A DNA stretch of 64,000 nucleotides from Auriscalpium vulgare. Its lineage: Eukaryota > Basidiomycota > Agaricomycetes > Russulales > Auriscalpiaceae. Made by a program: the position numbers and the translations under genes. The number at the start of each line of letters is the position of its first letter. Position 1 is the stretch's first letter. The notes beneath the pieces are model-generated. The model did no database searches. It saw nothing but the letters and a program-made list of their open reading frames with translations, and was not told where the DNA came from. The stretch spans positions 2,976,001 through 3,040,000 of the forward strand of contig JAHBBC010000002.1 in the NCBI GenBank assembly GCA_019915015.1, written 5' to 3'. Below, piece by piece: positions 31,908 to 41,116 of the stretch.

Positions 31908-33383
31908 TCAGGGCTCCGCCTCCCAGCCCCAGCGAATCACTAGCCCCGGCACCGCCGCCTGCAGCGCGGACGCACAAGCCTCATCCTCATGGCAGCCCAC
32001 CACCTCCAACTCCATCAGCACGTTCCCGGCCCGCGCCCGCGCCGCGAGGCACTGCGGCAACGAGTCCACGAGGACCGCGCTGGCCAAAGGGTGCGCGCGG
32101 ACGTCGACAACGAGCGTGGCGAGCGCAGGAAGGACGCCCGGCGCGCGCTCGAGTGCGGTGCAGAACGGGGGCACCGCGCCGCCTGTGAGCGCAATGCGAC
32201 GCAGCCGAGGCGCGCTCCCGAGCGCATGCAGCCACGCAACGTCGGGCGCGTCGTCGCCTGCGACAGCGAGCGCCTCCAGGTGCGTCGATGCCACGGACTT
32301 GAGCACGTGCGGGACGTGCTTCCAACCCTTGAACCGAAGCAGCAGAGCGGGCGGGCCGTCCGCGTCTCCGCTGCGCCACGCGCCCACCTCCACACCGCGC
32401 GGCCGGCGGGGGTCGCCCCTGCCGCCCGCAGCCAGCTTGACAACGGCACGCGAAACGGCGGCGCCGCGGGCGTCAATGAGCGCGTTCTTCACGGGGAAGA
32501 GCGCCGGGGGCATGTCCGCGTGGATGTTATATTCCACAGTGAAGCGGACGTCGGCGGGGAGTGCGAGGCGATCGATGATGAGCAGCACATCCTGGACGCG
32601 GGTCCGCGGATGGATGCGCGAGGTGAGGTGTCCCAGGGCCGGCAGCCGCGTAACCGGCACCTCGTCAGCGTCCTCCGAGGTCAGGTCGAGCGTCAGCCGC
32701 TTCAGCGCGGGCATCCTGCCCAGCGCGGCGAACATGGACGCAAGCACTGCGCCGGGCACCTTCACATGCATCGTGATGTTGACCGAGACGAGCTGCTGAA
32801 GCAGCAGCGGCGTCCAGCACAGCACTTCCCATGCGACCACAGACAGGCGCCGCAACTCCGGCAGGCCTGCCGCGCCGCCAAACAGGCCATCCAGGAGGAG
32901 GCCCGGTGCTTCATCGTAAATGCATAGCTTGAGGGTGCGGAGGAGCGGCGCGGGCGCGCAGAGGGCGGGGAGGTTATGAGAGAAGGTGTGCAGGTCCAGG
33001 ATGGCACACGTCCGCGCGAGATTTGCGCCGATAAATCGGGCATCGGGCCCTGGGTGGTCGGAGTAGAAGAGCTCACGGCATGTAGTCACCGTAAGCGGCT
33101 CGTTTTGGGCGCGGGAGAGAAATGCGGTGGCCCAGACGTCACCGAGCACGGATGGGAGGGCAACGTCGGAAGCCCAGAGGACGGGGTCACGAAGGGCGAT
33201 ATTCCGCCAGCGCTGGCAGACGTGTGTAACCTTCAGCCATCCAAGGTCAAGCTCGGCATGTTCTAGCCGTGGCCGATCGATTGAAGAAAGGGCAGAGAAG
33301 ACGAGGATGAGGAACTCGGGCGACAGGCAGGCAATGGGGACATTCCGGACTATGACGCTTGAGGCTACATCTTCATGGGGCAT
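31908..33383 (-). CDS. F-box/LRR-like protein, 491 aa
   Basis: Single coding exon from MPHEDVASSVIVRNVPIACL. F-box at residues about 15-70 (LSPEFLILVFSALSSIDRPR, VTHVCQRWRNIALRDPVL), then the leucine-rich body and terminus VIRWGWEAEP. Nearly identical to 60695-62449 but without that copy's internal duplication. Paralogues carry a 54-59-nt intron just before the ATG; here only its 3' half is left (to about 33410), because the sequence then jumps to the 33.4-34.3 kb repeat. The donor site is therefore lost and the 5' UTR must differ. Likely SCF substrate receptor; target unknown. Confidence 0.88.
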   Translation of the reverse strand: MPHEDVASSVIVRNVPIACLSPEFLILVFSALSSIDRPRLEHAELDLGWLKVTHVCQRWRNIALRDPVLWASDVALPSVLGDVWATAFLSRAQNEPLTVTTCRELFYSDHPGPDARFIGANLARTCAILDLHTFSHNLPALCAPAPLLRTLKLCIYDEAPGLLLDGLFGGAAGLPELRRLSVVAWEVLCWTPLLLQQLVSVNITMHVKVPGAVLASMFAALGRMPALKRLTLDLTSEDADEVPVTRLPALGHLTSRIHPRTRVQDVLLIIDRLALPADVRFTVEYNIHADMPPALFPVKNALIDARGAAVSRAVVKLAAGGRGDPRRPRGVEVGAWRSGDADGPPALLLRFKGWKHVPHVLKSVASTHLEALAVAGDDAPDVAWLHALGSAPRLRRIALTGGAVPPFCTALERAPGVLPALATLVVDVRAHPLASAVLVDSLPQCLAARARAGNVLMELEVVGCHEDEACASALQAAVPGLVIRWGWEAEP

Positions 33384-33414
33384 TTTCTGCGTGAAGATTT
33401 TATGAGCTGTTAGT

Positions 33415-34302
33415 ATGAAGAGGCTTGAGGCTTGGAGAGGACGTGTCACGTGTGCGACAGTGGGCGCTACTAGCGGGCCCAGCGGGCCGAGGTGCCCGCA
33501 GACGACTGGCACGACGCAATAATTTCTCGTCCTCTTCTTTCACCGTGTCCTCTTCTCCTGGCAGTGGCGCGCTCCAGAAAAACTACGCTCTCGCCAGTGC
33601 GTGCAGCGGTGACTTGCGGACTACATGCGGGATGCTCGGCTGAGGTGCGTTATTGGGTTTTTGGCAGAGCGCATTGTGAGCTGACCATCGTTAGTACGAG
33701 GGGCTTCCAACTTAACCGCTGCCATGACGGGTCTTTATTCAAGTATTCGCTGAGGTGTGTAGTCCTGAGAACTCGTAGTCTCACCGGGGGTTTGAGTCAA
33801 CCCGCGTGCGGTGCTTTTTCTCTAGCATCGCGGCGCATTCTACGGCCGGAGTCGGAGTACCATGGGATTCTCTGGTCAATGCTTGTTGTCGCTGTTGAAG
33901 TGCTGTAGGCCGGGGAGGAGTTATGTGCACCGCGGGGACGCTGTTGCGCTGGTGCGTCAACTCACATCGCATACACTTAGACCGCTGATCTGATTTTTTT
34001 ATGCAGGTAGCATCTCTTGGCGGTTACATCTCGCTCCTCGCACAACAGCCGTCCCCGCAATCTGCCAAGCCGCCGATTGGTATAGTGTTTTATTTAGGTG
34101 CGTAGCCCTCTTGATGGCGTAGCGGTAAGTTGACCACCAGCGCAGTCCAGCCTGCATTGTCCGCAGCATGCGTGACCTTCGAGTATACGCTTGCTGAGGC
34201 GACCCGCGGGGCGCAGACCTGGTTCTCGGACACCAATAGGACTTCTGAGCGTGCGGCGGAGCGAGCGCGGTGCACTCCTCGTCAGGTGCGTTACACGCGC
34301 CA
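33415..34302 (+). repeat. Inverted duplicate of 58162-59047
   Basis: About 890 bp matching the reverse complement of 58162-59047 almost base for base (for example GTGTCACGTGTGCGACAGTG and GACGGGTCTTTATTCAAGTA). No credible gene; ORFs are conserved only because the copies are recent. The remaining gap to 34675 holds no gene. Confidence 0.9.
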
Positions 34303-34675
34303 TCAAAGAGCGCATCGTGAACTGACAGGGGGGTGTTTCAGCCAGTATGCCTGGTTCTGCTGCGATGCGGGTTCCTCAGCGCGCTCACATATTTGCTATC
34401 ATGTGGCAGGCCCGGGCGAGCCAAGTGTTTTGTCTTTGAAGGATAAAATGCGCCCACCAAACGCGCTGCGCGTTCGAGCTCGGCGGGAGAACTGGCCGAG
34501 AGAGGCACACCAAGACAGCGGACAGTGATGGCCTATCTGTATACGCGGAAGCAGTGAATGCGAGTGATGATACAATGTATGTAGATAACTGAGATTCCGA
34601 AAACATTGATGTTCTCTCCCTGTAGTACGACGGTGTTGCAACAGTCAACAATTAGATACGAAAAAAAGGTTTTGC

Positions 34676-36160
34676 TCAGGTCTCCGCCGCCCAGCTCCAC
34701 CGAATCACCAGCCCCGGCACCGCTTCCTGCAATGCACGGAGACAATCCTCATCCTCGTCATACCCCACCACCTCCAGCTCCCGGAGCACATTCCCGGCGT
34801 GCGCCCGCGCCGCGAGGCACCGCGGCAACTTGTCCTCGAGAATGTCCTTGGCCAAACGGTGCGATCGGACATTAACAACGAGCACAGAGAGCGCTGGAAG
34901 TACGCTGGGGGGATGTGGCGCGGCGCAGAACTGGGGCACCGCGCCGCCTTTGACGGTGACGTGGTACAGCTTCGGCGCGCTCCCGAGGGCATCTAGCCAC
35001 GCTGCGTCGGGCGCATCACGCTCATGAGCATCGCTTCCGACAGCGAGGGCCTCGAGGTGCGTCGATGCAAGTGACTTCAGCACAGCCGGAACGTGCATCC
35101 AGCCGGCGAACTGAACTGCCAGCGCGGGTGCGCCGTCCGTATCTCCGCCTCGCCACACGCCCACCTCCACACCGCGCGGCCTGCCGGATTTCATCTTGGA
35201 CTCCGCAGCCAGCTTGACATCGACACGCGATATAGCGGCGGCGCGGGGGTCGATGTGTGCGTTCATCTCGGGGAAGACCGTCGGGAGCGCACGGAAGTAG
35301 TCCATACCTAAAGCGAAGTGGACGCGGGCGCCGGCGGGGAAGGCGAGGCGATCGAGGATGAGCAACGCATCCTCGACGAAGAAGTTGCGCAGGGAGAGGT
35401 GTCGCAGGGCCGGCAGCTGCGTAACCGGCACCTCGGTGACGTCCTCCGGGGTCAGGTCGAGCTTCAGCCGCTCCAGCCCAGGCATCTTGCCCAGCGCAGT
35501 GAACATGGAAGCGAGCACTGCGCCCGGCAGTTTCTGACTGGGTGCCGCGATATTGACCGAGACGAGTTGCTGAAGCAGCAGCGGCGTCCATGAGAACACT
35601 GTGGATACGGCCACGGACAGGTGCCGCAGCTCCGGTAGGCCTGCTGTGCCGCCGAAGAGGCCTTCAGGGAGGAATGGACGCTCGTGTACGGAGTGAAGGC
35701 TGAGGCCAAGGGTGTGGAGGATCGGTGCGGGCGTGCAGAGCGCATGTAGGTTATGAGAGTAGGTGCGCAGGTCCGTGATGGCACGCATCCGCGCGAGATT
35801 TGCGCCGATGAACGGGGTATCGGAGGGCGCGTTGAAGTCGTATTCGTCGAGCGATGTCACCGTAAGCGGCGCATTTTGGGCGCGGGTGAGAAAGTTGGCG
35901 GCCCAGAGGTCACCAAGGATGGATGGGAGGGCTATGTCGGAAGCCCAGAGAACGGGCTGATTGAGGGCGATGTTCCGCCATTGCTGGCAGACGTGGGTGA
36001 CCGGCAGCCATCCAAGGTCGACCTTGGTTTCAAAAACATCCATCCCGGGTCGATCGATCGAGGAGAGGATAGAGAAGACGAGGCTGAGGATCTCTGGCGG
36101 CAAGCGGGAAACGGGGACGTTCGGGACAAGGTTGGTAAAGTCTGCATTTGCACGGGACAT
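34676..36160 (-). CDS. F-box/LRR-like protein, 494 aa
   Basis: Single coding exon beginning MSRANADFTNLVPNVPVSRL. F-box at residues about 16-75 (LPPEILSLVFSILSSIDRPG, VTHVCQQWRNIALNQPVL), followed by the shared leucine-rich body (LFGGTAGLPELRHLSV, LEALAVGSDAHERDAP) and end RWSWAAET. I chose this Met because an intron with good signals (donor GTGAGTGCG at 36222, acceptor CATGCAG at 36164) ends three bases upstream, as in paralogues. Intact. Function as for other F-box receptors; substrate unknown. Confidence 0.88.
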   Translation of the reverse strand: MSRANADFTNLVPNVPVSRLPPEILSLVFSILSSIDRPGMDVFETKVDLGWLPVTHVCQQWRNIALNQPVLWASDIALPSILGDLWAANFLTRAQNAPLTVTSLDEYDFNAPSDTPFIGANLARMRAITDLRTYSHNLHALCTPAPILHTLGLSLHSVHERPFLPEGLFGGTAGLPELRHLSVAVSTVFSWTPLLLQQLVSVNIAAPSQKLPGAVLASMFTALGKMPGLERLKLDLTPEDVTEVPVTQLPALRHLSLRNFFVEDALLILDRLAFPAGARVHFALGMDYFRALPTVFPEMNAHIDPRAAAISRVDVKLAAESKMKSGRPRGVEVGVWRGGDTDGAPALAVQFAGWMHVPAVLKSLASTHLEALAVGSDAHERDAPDAAWLDALGSAPKLYHVTVKGGAVPQFCAAPHPPSVLPALSVLVVNVRSHRLAKDILEDKLPRCLAARAHAGNVLRELEVVGYDEDEDCLRALQEAVPGLVIRWSWAAET

Positions 36161-36757
36161 TTTCTGCATGAAGACTCGATGAGCTCTATAATGATACGAA
36201 AATGAGCAAGCTGCGCACTCACAGGGATTGGACAGGGTAGTTCTGGTGGAGATGAGCACGACTGGATAACGAGCGGTAGTTGGGTGTGGCTGCCAAAGGA
36301 GGGCCGTGGACTCTGGAGGGTTGCAGAGCGTTGCTACTGGGATAGGATGGGATGCAAACTGCAGGGGTCCCGAGTCCGTGAAGATTGCCGGCTACAAGCG
36401 GTTGTCAACGGGCAAAGGCAAAAAGCGCTGGTTGACGGCCAGGTCTTCGTGAAGGCGTGCGTGTATGCGGACTCGGTCGGGTGTCACGGTCGCTCACGGT
36501 CGACGTCTATGTACGTATCTTACATATCTATACAATTATATTCCTGCCTCGTGCTGGGCAACAAATGTCGGCGTCACGCTCGCGCCACACATGCAATTGA
36601 ACTTCGGTGGGTCTCGTGTCAGTGAATGCCGCCCGAAAGTACTCGCAATCACTGGTCGCAGGCCCGGTCAGGCTGTGATTCCTCATGATCATAATTAATA
36701 TTCATTATCCTGTGCAATGCTAACATCGGATATTCTGTCGACCCTCAGAGTAGGGCT

Positions 36758-38243
36758 CTACCTTCGAACCAACAGCCCTCGAACCGCCTCCTGCAGCGCA
36801 CGCACACACGACTCGCCCTCCGAATACCCCACGACCTGCAGCTCCTGCAGCGCGTTCCCGGCGCGCGCCCGCGCCGCGAGGCAGCGCGGTAGTGCATCTG
36901 TCAAAATGCTCCTAGCCAAACGGGTACGCTTGAACATGGATAACGAGCGCGGAGAGCGCGGGGAGGACGCCAAGATTGTCCGGATCCTCGAGCGCGGCAC
37001 AGAACGGGGGCAACGCGTCGCCCTGGACCGTGACGTGATGCGGGCGAGGCATGCTCCCCCCTGCGACCAACCACCGTGTGTCGCGCACATTGCCGCTCAT
37101 GGACAGCGCCTGGAGATGCGTTGACGCAAGGTGCTCCAGCACACAAGGGACGTAGTCCCAGACCATATCCCCCTTGTGGGCAAACTGAAGCACCAGAGCA
37201 GGTGCGCCGTTTCCATCGCCGCCGCGCCACGCATTCACCTCCACGTAGGGCCTTGGTTCTTGGCAGTGCAGGTGGGCGGCAGCCTGCCTGACTTCGACTG
37301 CGTGATGGGGGCGGCGCGGGCATCCACGCATGCAGCGGCCGCGGGTAAGAGCGCTCGAAGTTCGGCAGCCGGGTCGGTGGCCGAGTACATGTCGCAGTGG
37401 ATATGGACATCAGCAGGGAGCGCAACGCGCGCGAGGATGGGCCCGGGCCTCTGCAACGGTGCTGCGCAGGCGGAGGTGCTGCAGCGCCGGCGGCAGCGTG
37501 ACCGGCGCGCCTTCGGTGCTCTGCGGGCGCAGGCGCAGTTCTAGCCGCTCCAGCGCGCGCATCGTGCCGAGCGCGTCGAACATGGCATTGAGCACTGGGC
37601 GCGGAGTCGGCTGCGCAAAGAGGCTGACTTGGAGGGAGACGAGGTGCGGGAGCAGCAGCGGGGTCCATATGTAGACGTTGTGGGAGCTCACGGAAAGGTG
37701 CCGCAACATCGGCAGGCCTGCTGTGCCACCGAGCAGGCCGACCGGGAGGGGTGGAGGCGGACGCACGACGTGGACGAAGAGATTGAGGGTGTGGAGGAGG
37801 GGTGCAGGGCTGCAGAGTGCGAGCAGTCCATCGGCGTCACTGTCCAGATGCATGGCGCGCGTCCGCGCAAGATTTGTGGCCGAAAGTGCTGGATCTGTAG
37901 ATCGCCGAGCGTCGAGCCGGGTCGCAGCGGCACGCCTGTTAACTATGAGGGGTACGTTTCGGGCGCGGGCGAGAAAGGCCCAGGGGTTGGCAAACGGGGA
38001 CGGCACGATGATGTTGGCGGCCCAGAGAATGGGGTTGCGGAGAGCAACATTGCGCCAGAATTGGCAGACATGCGTGACATTGAGCCATCCGAGGCTATCT
38101 CTGAGGTGGAATCCGTAGCGGCGGGGTTGGTCGATGGAGGACAGATGCATGAATATCGCGCTGAGAATTTCTGGCGGAAGACGGGCGACCGGGATGTTTG
38201 GGACAATGACGGTCTCTCGAGAGTCTGCGTCGACCAAGGACAT
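36758..38243 (-). pseudogene. F-box/LRR gene with several frameshifts
   Basis: Starts well (MSLVDADSRETVIVPNIPVA, LPPEILSAIFMHLSSIDQPR, NVTHVCQFWRNVALRNPIL), with the body open to about 37460. It then changes frame at RPGPILARVALPADVHIHCD, again at YVEVNAWRGGDGNGAPALVL, and once more before ARSILTDALPRCLAARARAG. At least three single-base shifts, while paralogue order is fully kept. A recent pseudogene, or a poorly assembled gene. Confidence 0.85.
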
Positions 38244-39326
38244 AAGTAATCTGCATAGACCCGATGAGCCTGTAAGAATGAATGCGAGAGAGCGGAGAAC
38301 GTACAGAAGGACGGGGGGATCGCTAGTAGCAAGTTGAGGTAGGGGCCCACTTAGCTGACCTGCTGGCAGCCGACGACGCCCGCGCGCGTGCCTGCCTACC
38401 CTGCACCGTCACCACCAAGTCGCCAACTGATGGTTCTCATCACCGCCCCAACACAATCTCCAGTCAGAACCGCGCATGCAGTAGGTGCCAGGCCCACTGT
38501 GGATATCTCAATTCGCTTGGATGAGGTGCGTTGTGTGCGCTATCAAAGAGCGCATCGTAATCTGACGACTTCATGCTGGCAGAATCAATCCTCAAACACT
38601 GGTATCACGACGCAAATACGTCGCCAAGGTTCAGCTCTTCGTCACAAAACCGGCCTTTGGCTCGGGCGTGGTGCTCAGAACAGCCGCGCAAGTCTCAAAG
38701 TTCCGGACGCAAGGCTCTCATGATCGTCCTTAGGCCTCGTGTCCAGCAATAGTCAAATCTGTGAGCCGTGAGGGCGTCGGCAGGTACTATCGAGCTGACG
38801 GAGGAGCAATGGCACGACGGCGCGATGGTTGGTGTGGGGACCTCGTCAAGTGCGTTACGCGCTCCATCGAATCAAAAGCACCGTGAACTGACACTGGCTT
38901 CTGTCAGCTAGTACCTCTGCGAAACGCTCGCGCGCCGAGGAGTTTTTCCCGAATTCATCACTGCAACTGCCAGCGCACCGCTGATACGCAACGCCTCCGG
39001 ATACTCGCGCTTCGTTCGTGCTCAGGCCGTGCTGAGGAGGACAGGGCGGATGGTTCGTGCGTTGCATCCATGGAGCGCGCGAAGAGGGTGGGGTCGAGAT
39101 GCCGATGTGTATCAAGGACGCGATGCGAAGGGGATGTCGAAGGCGAGGACAGGGCAGCAGCTAAGCCTTCGGCGCGCGACTCCGCAGTCCCGGTCTGTAT
39201 CGACTGGCCTTGCGTCGGACCCTCCTCGCGAAGGACCACCAAAACGCTGAACTCCCAACGTCAGTACCGCTTACTACTTATTTTTCCGTCATTGTCCCAT
39301 GTCTGACGCTTCCGTGATTGTCGTAG
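38244..39326. other. No gene seen; shares an intron-like module with 34.3 kb
   Basis: Contains variants of GTGCGTT...CATC.AAGAGCGCATCGTGA..CTGAC (38525, 38842) also present near 34285. The KAP123 fragment begins abruptly after an acceptor at 39326, and I find no upstream KAP123 exon here. Confidence 0.45.
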
Positions 39327-40517
39327 CCTCTGGACCAGCATGTCAAGGAGCTGATCGGTCATGCCCTTCCACCCTTGATGGATATGTACGAATCAGAGGA
39401 TAACAAGTGCGTCGTGCTGTCCCTCTATCAGGGTTCGTTCGTTGATCTCGTTTTTGTCTAGGGGTGTCGTATCCTCGCTGTGCGTCGGTCTCGCCGAGAC
39501 GATCAACAAAATCGGGCCTGCTTTCCTTGAGAACTGTGCGTTTGGTGCATCGATTGTCGGGCGCTTCCGAGCTAAATTTCTATGCCATCTAGACTACGAG
39601 CAGTTCTGCTCCATGGCGGTGCAGATCCTCGAGCAGAAGGCCATCTGCCAGCAGGATCCTGATCAAGATGATTCGGAAGAGGCGCCCGAGGACCAGGCGG
39701 AGTACGATTCGGTGCTGATCTCGGCGGCGGGCGACCTTGTTGCTGCGATGGCGAACGCCATGGGCCCGAGCTTCAGCCAAGCTTTCGCCACGTTCTTCCC
39801 CCTCATTGCGAAATACTACGTGAGTGTCATTGTGGTCCGACCTTACTCGCTTGTCTGATTCGCTTGTCTTCACAGAAAAAGAGCCGCTCTCTGAGCGACC
39901 GGTCGGCATCCATCGGATGTCTGGCGGAGATTATCTCGGGCATGAAGGGCGCGATCACACCCTCGACAGAGCCTCTTCTGGAACTGTTCTACCGTGCCGT
40001 TGGTGATTCGGAAGCGGAGGTCCAGAGCAACGCTGCCTTCGCGACAGGCCTGCTCGTCGAGAACTCAGAGCAGGACCTCTCACAGCAGTTCATCCCCCTG
40101 CTCGGCGCACTTCGTCCACTGTTCGAGGTCCCCGCCGACGCGCCCGGGCCACGCTTCAACGCACGCGACAATGCCGCCGGCGCTGTTGCGCGCCTCATCC
40201 TGCGCAACACGTCCGCGGTCCCGCTCGACCAGGTGCTACCGATCCTGTTCGGCGCGCTCCCGCTCAAGCACGACTTCCTCGAGAACCGCCCCGTGTTCCG
40301 CGCGATCGTCGTGCTGTTCCGCCTCACGCCGCAGACGCTGCTGCCGTACCTGGACGGGCTGCTGCAGGTGTTCGCGCATGTCCTCGACCCGAATGCGCAG
40401 GACCAGATCGGCGACGAGATTCGCGCGGAGCTGATCAGCCTGATCGGCGCGCTGAATCAGGATTTCGCGGGCAAGGTGCAGGCGGCGGGGCTGGCGGTCT
40501 TTGTGCCGGGTGCGTGA
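39327..40517 (+). pseudogene. Importin-beta (KAP123/importin-4 type) C-terminal fragment
   Basis: Exons 39327-39406, 39462-39535, 39593-39819, 39876-40517, frame kept throughout and the normal stop reached: 340 residues of a protein that is usually about 1,100. HEAT-repeat motifs of the Kap123 C-terminus are clear: LAEIISGMKGAITPSTEPLL, EVQSNAAFATGLLVENSEQD, LPLKHDFLENRPVFRAIVVL and the end VQAAGLAVFVPGA. The first exon starts at a good acceptor but nothing of the Ran-binding N-terminus lies upstream. It cannot act as an importin by itself. Fragment duplication is likelier than a split gene, given the neighbours. Confidence 0.8.
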
Positions 40518-41116
40518 TTGATCCATAGAGGCTTCTTGTTGGTGCAGTGCGGTCATCTCTTTTTGTGTGTTTCTGTCAACGAGTCCTGTTTGTTGCACTG
40601 TTTGTTACGATATCCATTCCTTACATTGACGAGCTTATGTTGTTGTCACGATATTTCTGCGATAATGAGTGGAACTACCTGGCCGTTCCTTGACCAGCCT
40701 CCAATTCAAAACTCTCGTCGTCGACACGATCGCATAGCAAGACTCCCTCAGGCTAGGATAGGCAGTGAGCACATTGAAGGACGCACGTCGAGCCTGCCAG
40801 GTCGTAGGGTGATGCTACTCGAGCGACGCAACATAAATTCATTTCGCCCAGTCCACGCCCCTAGCTTCACTCTCCGCGGCGCAGTCTCGTGTCTGCCTCG
40901 CGGCCCTGCAGCCAGGGTGAATTGCCCAAAACGAGTCGGCGCAAACCTAAGTGACTCGACGTCGTGAGAGTGGGCGACAAGGGCATCCGAGAATCGTGAT
41001 GGCCATCCAATGGCCATCGATGGGGCAGAGGTCAAAAGACAGGGCCTGCGCGCAGAAACACCGTGTCGCTCCCCTCCGCCAACAGACTCAGACTGCGTAC
41101 CGCCCAGCACACTGCC
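40518..41116. other. Intergenic region between KAP123 fragment and microexon gene
   Basis: No gene recognised. The 3' end of the KAP123 fragment and the promoter of the following plus-strand gene must share this space. No TATA box evident. Confidence 0.4.

Noticed and set aside
33492..33908. 139-codon ORF conserved between 33.5 and 58.6 kb as a gene
   Set aside because: Conservation is explained by near-identical segmental duplication; the ORF lacks any recognisable feature.
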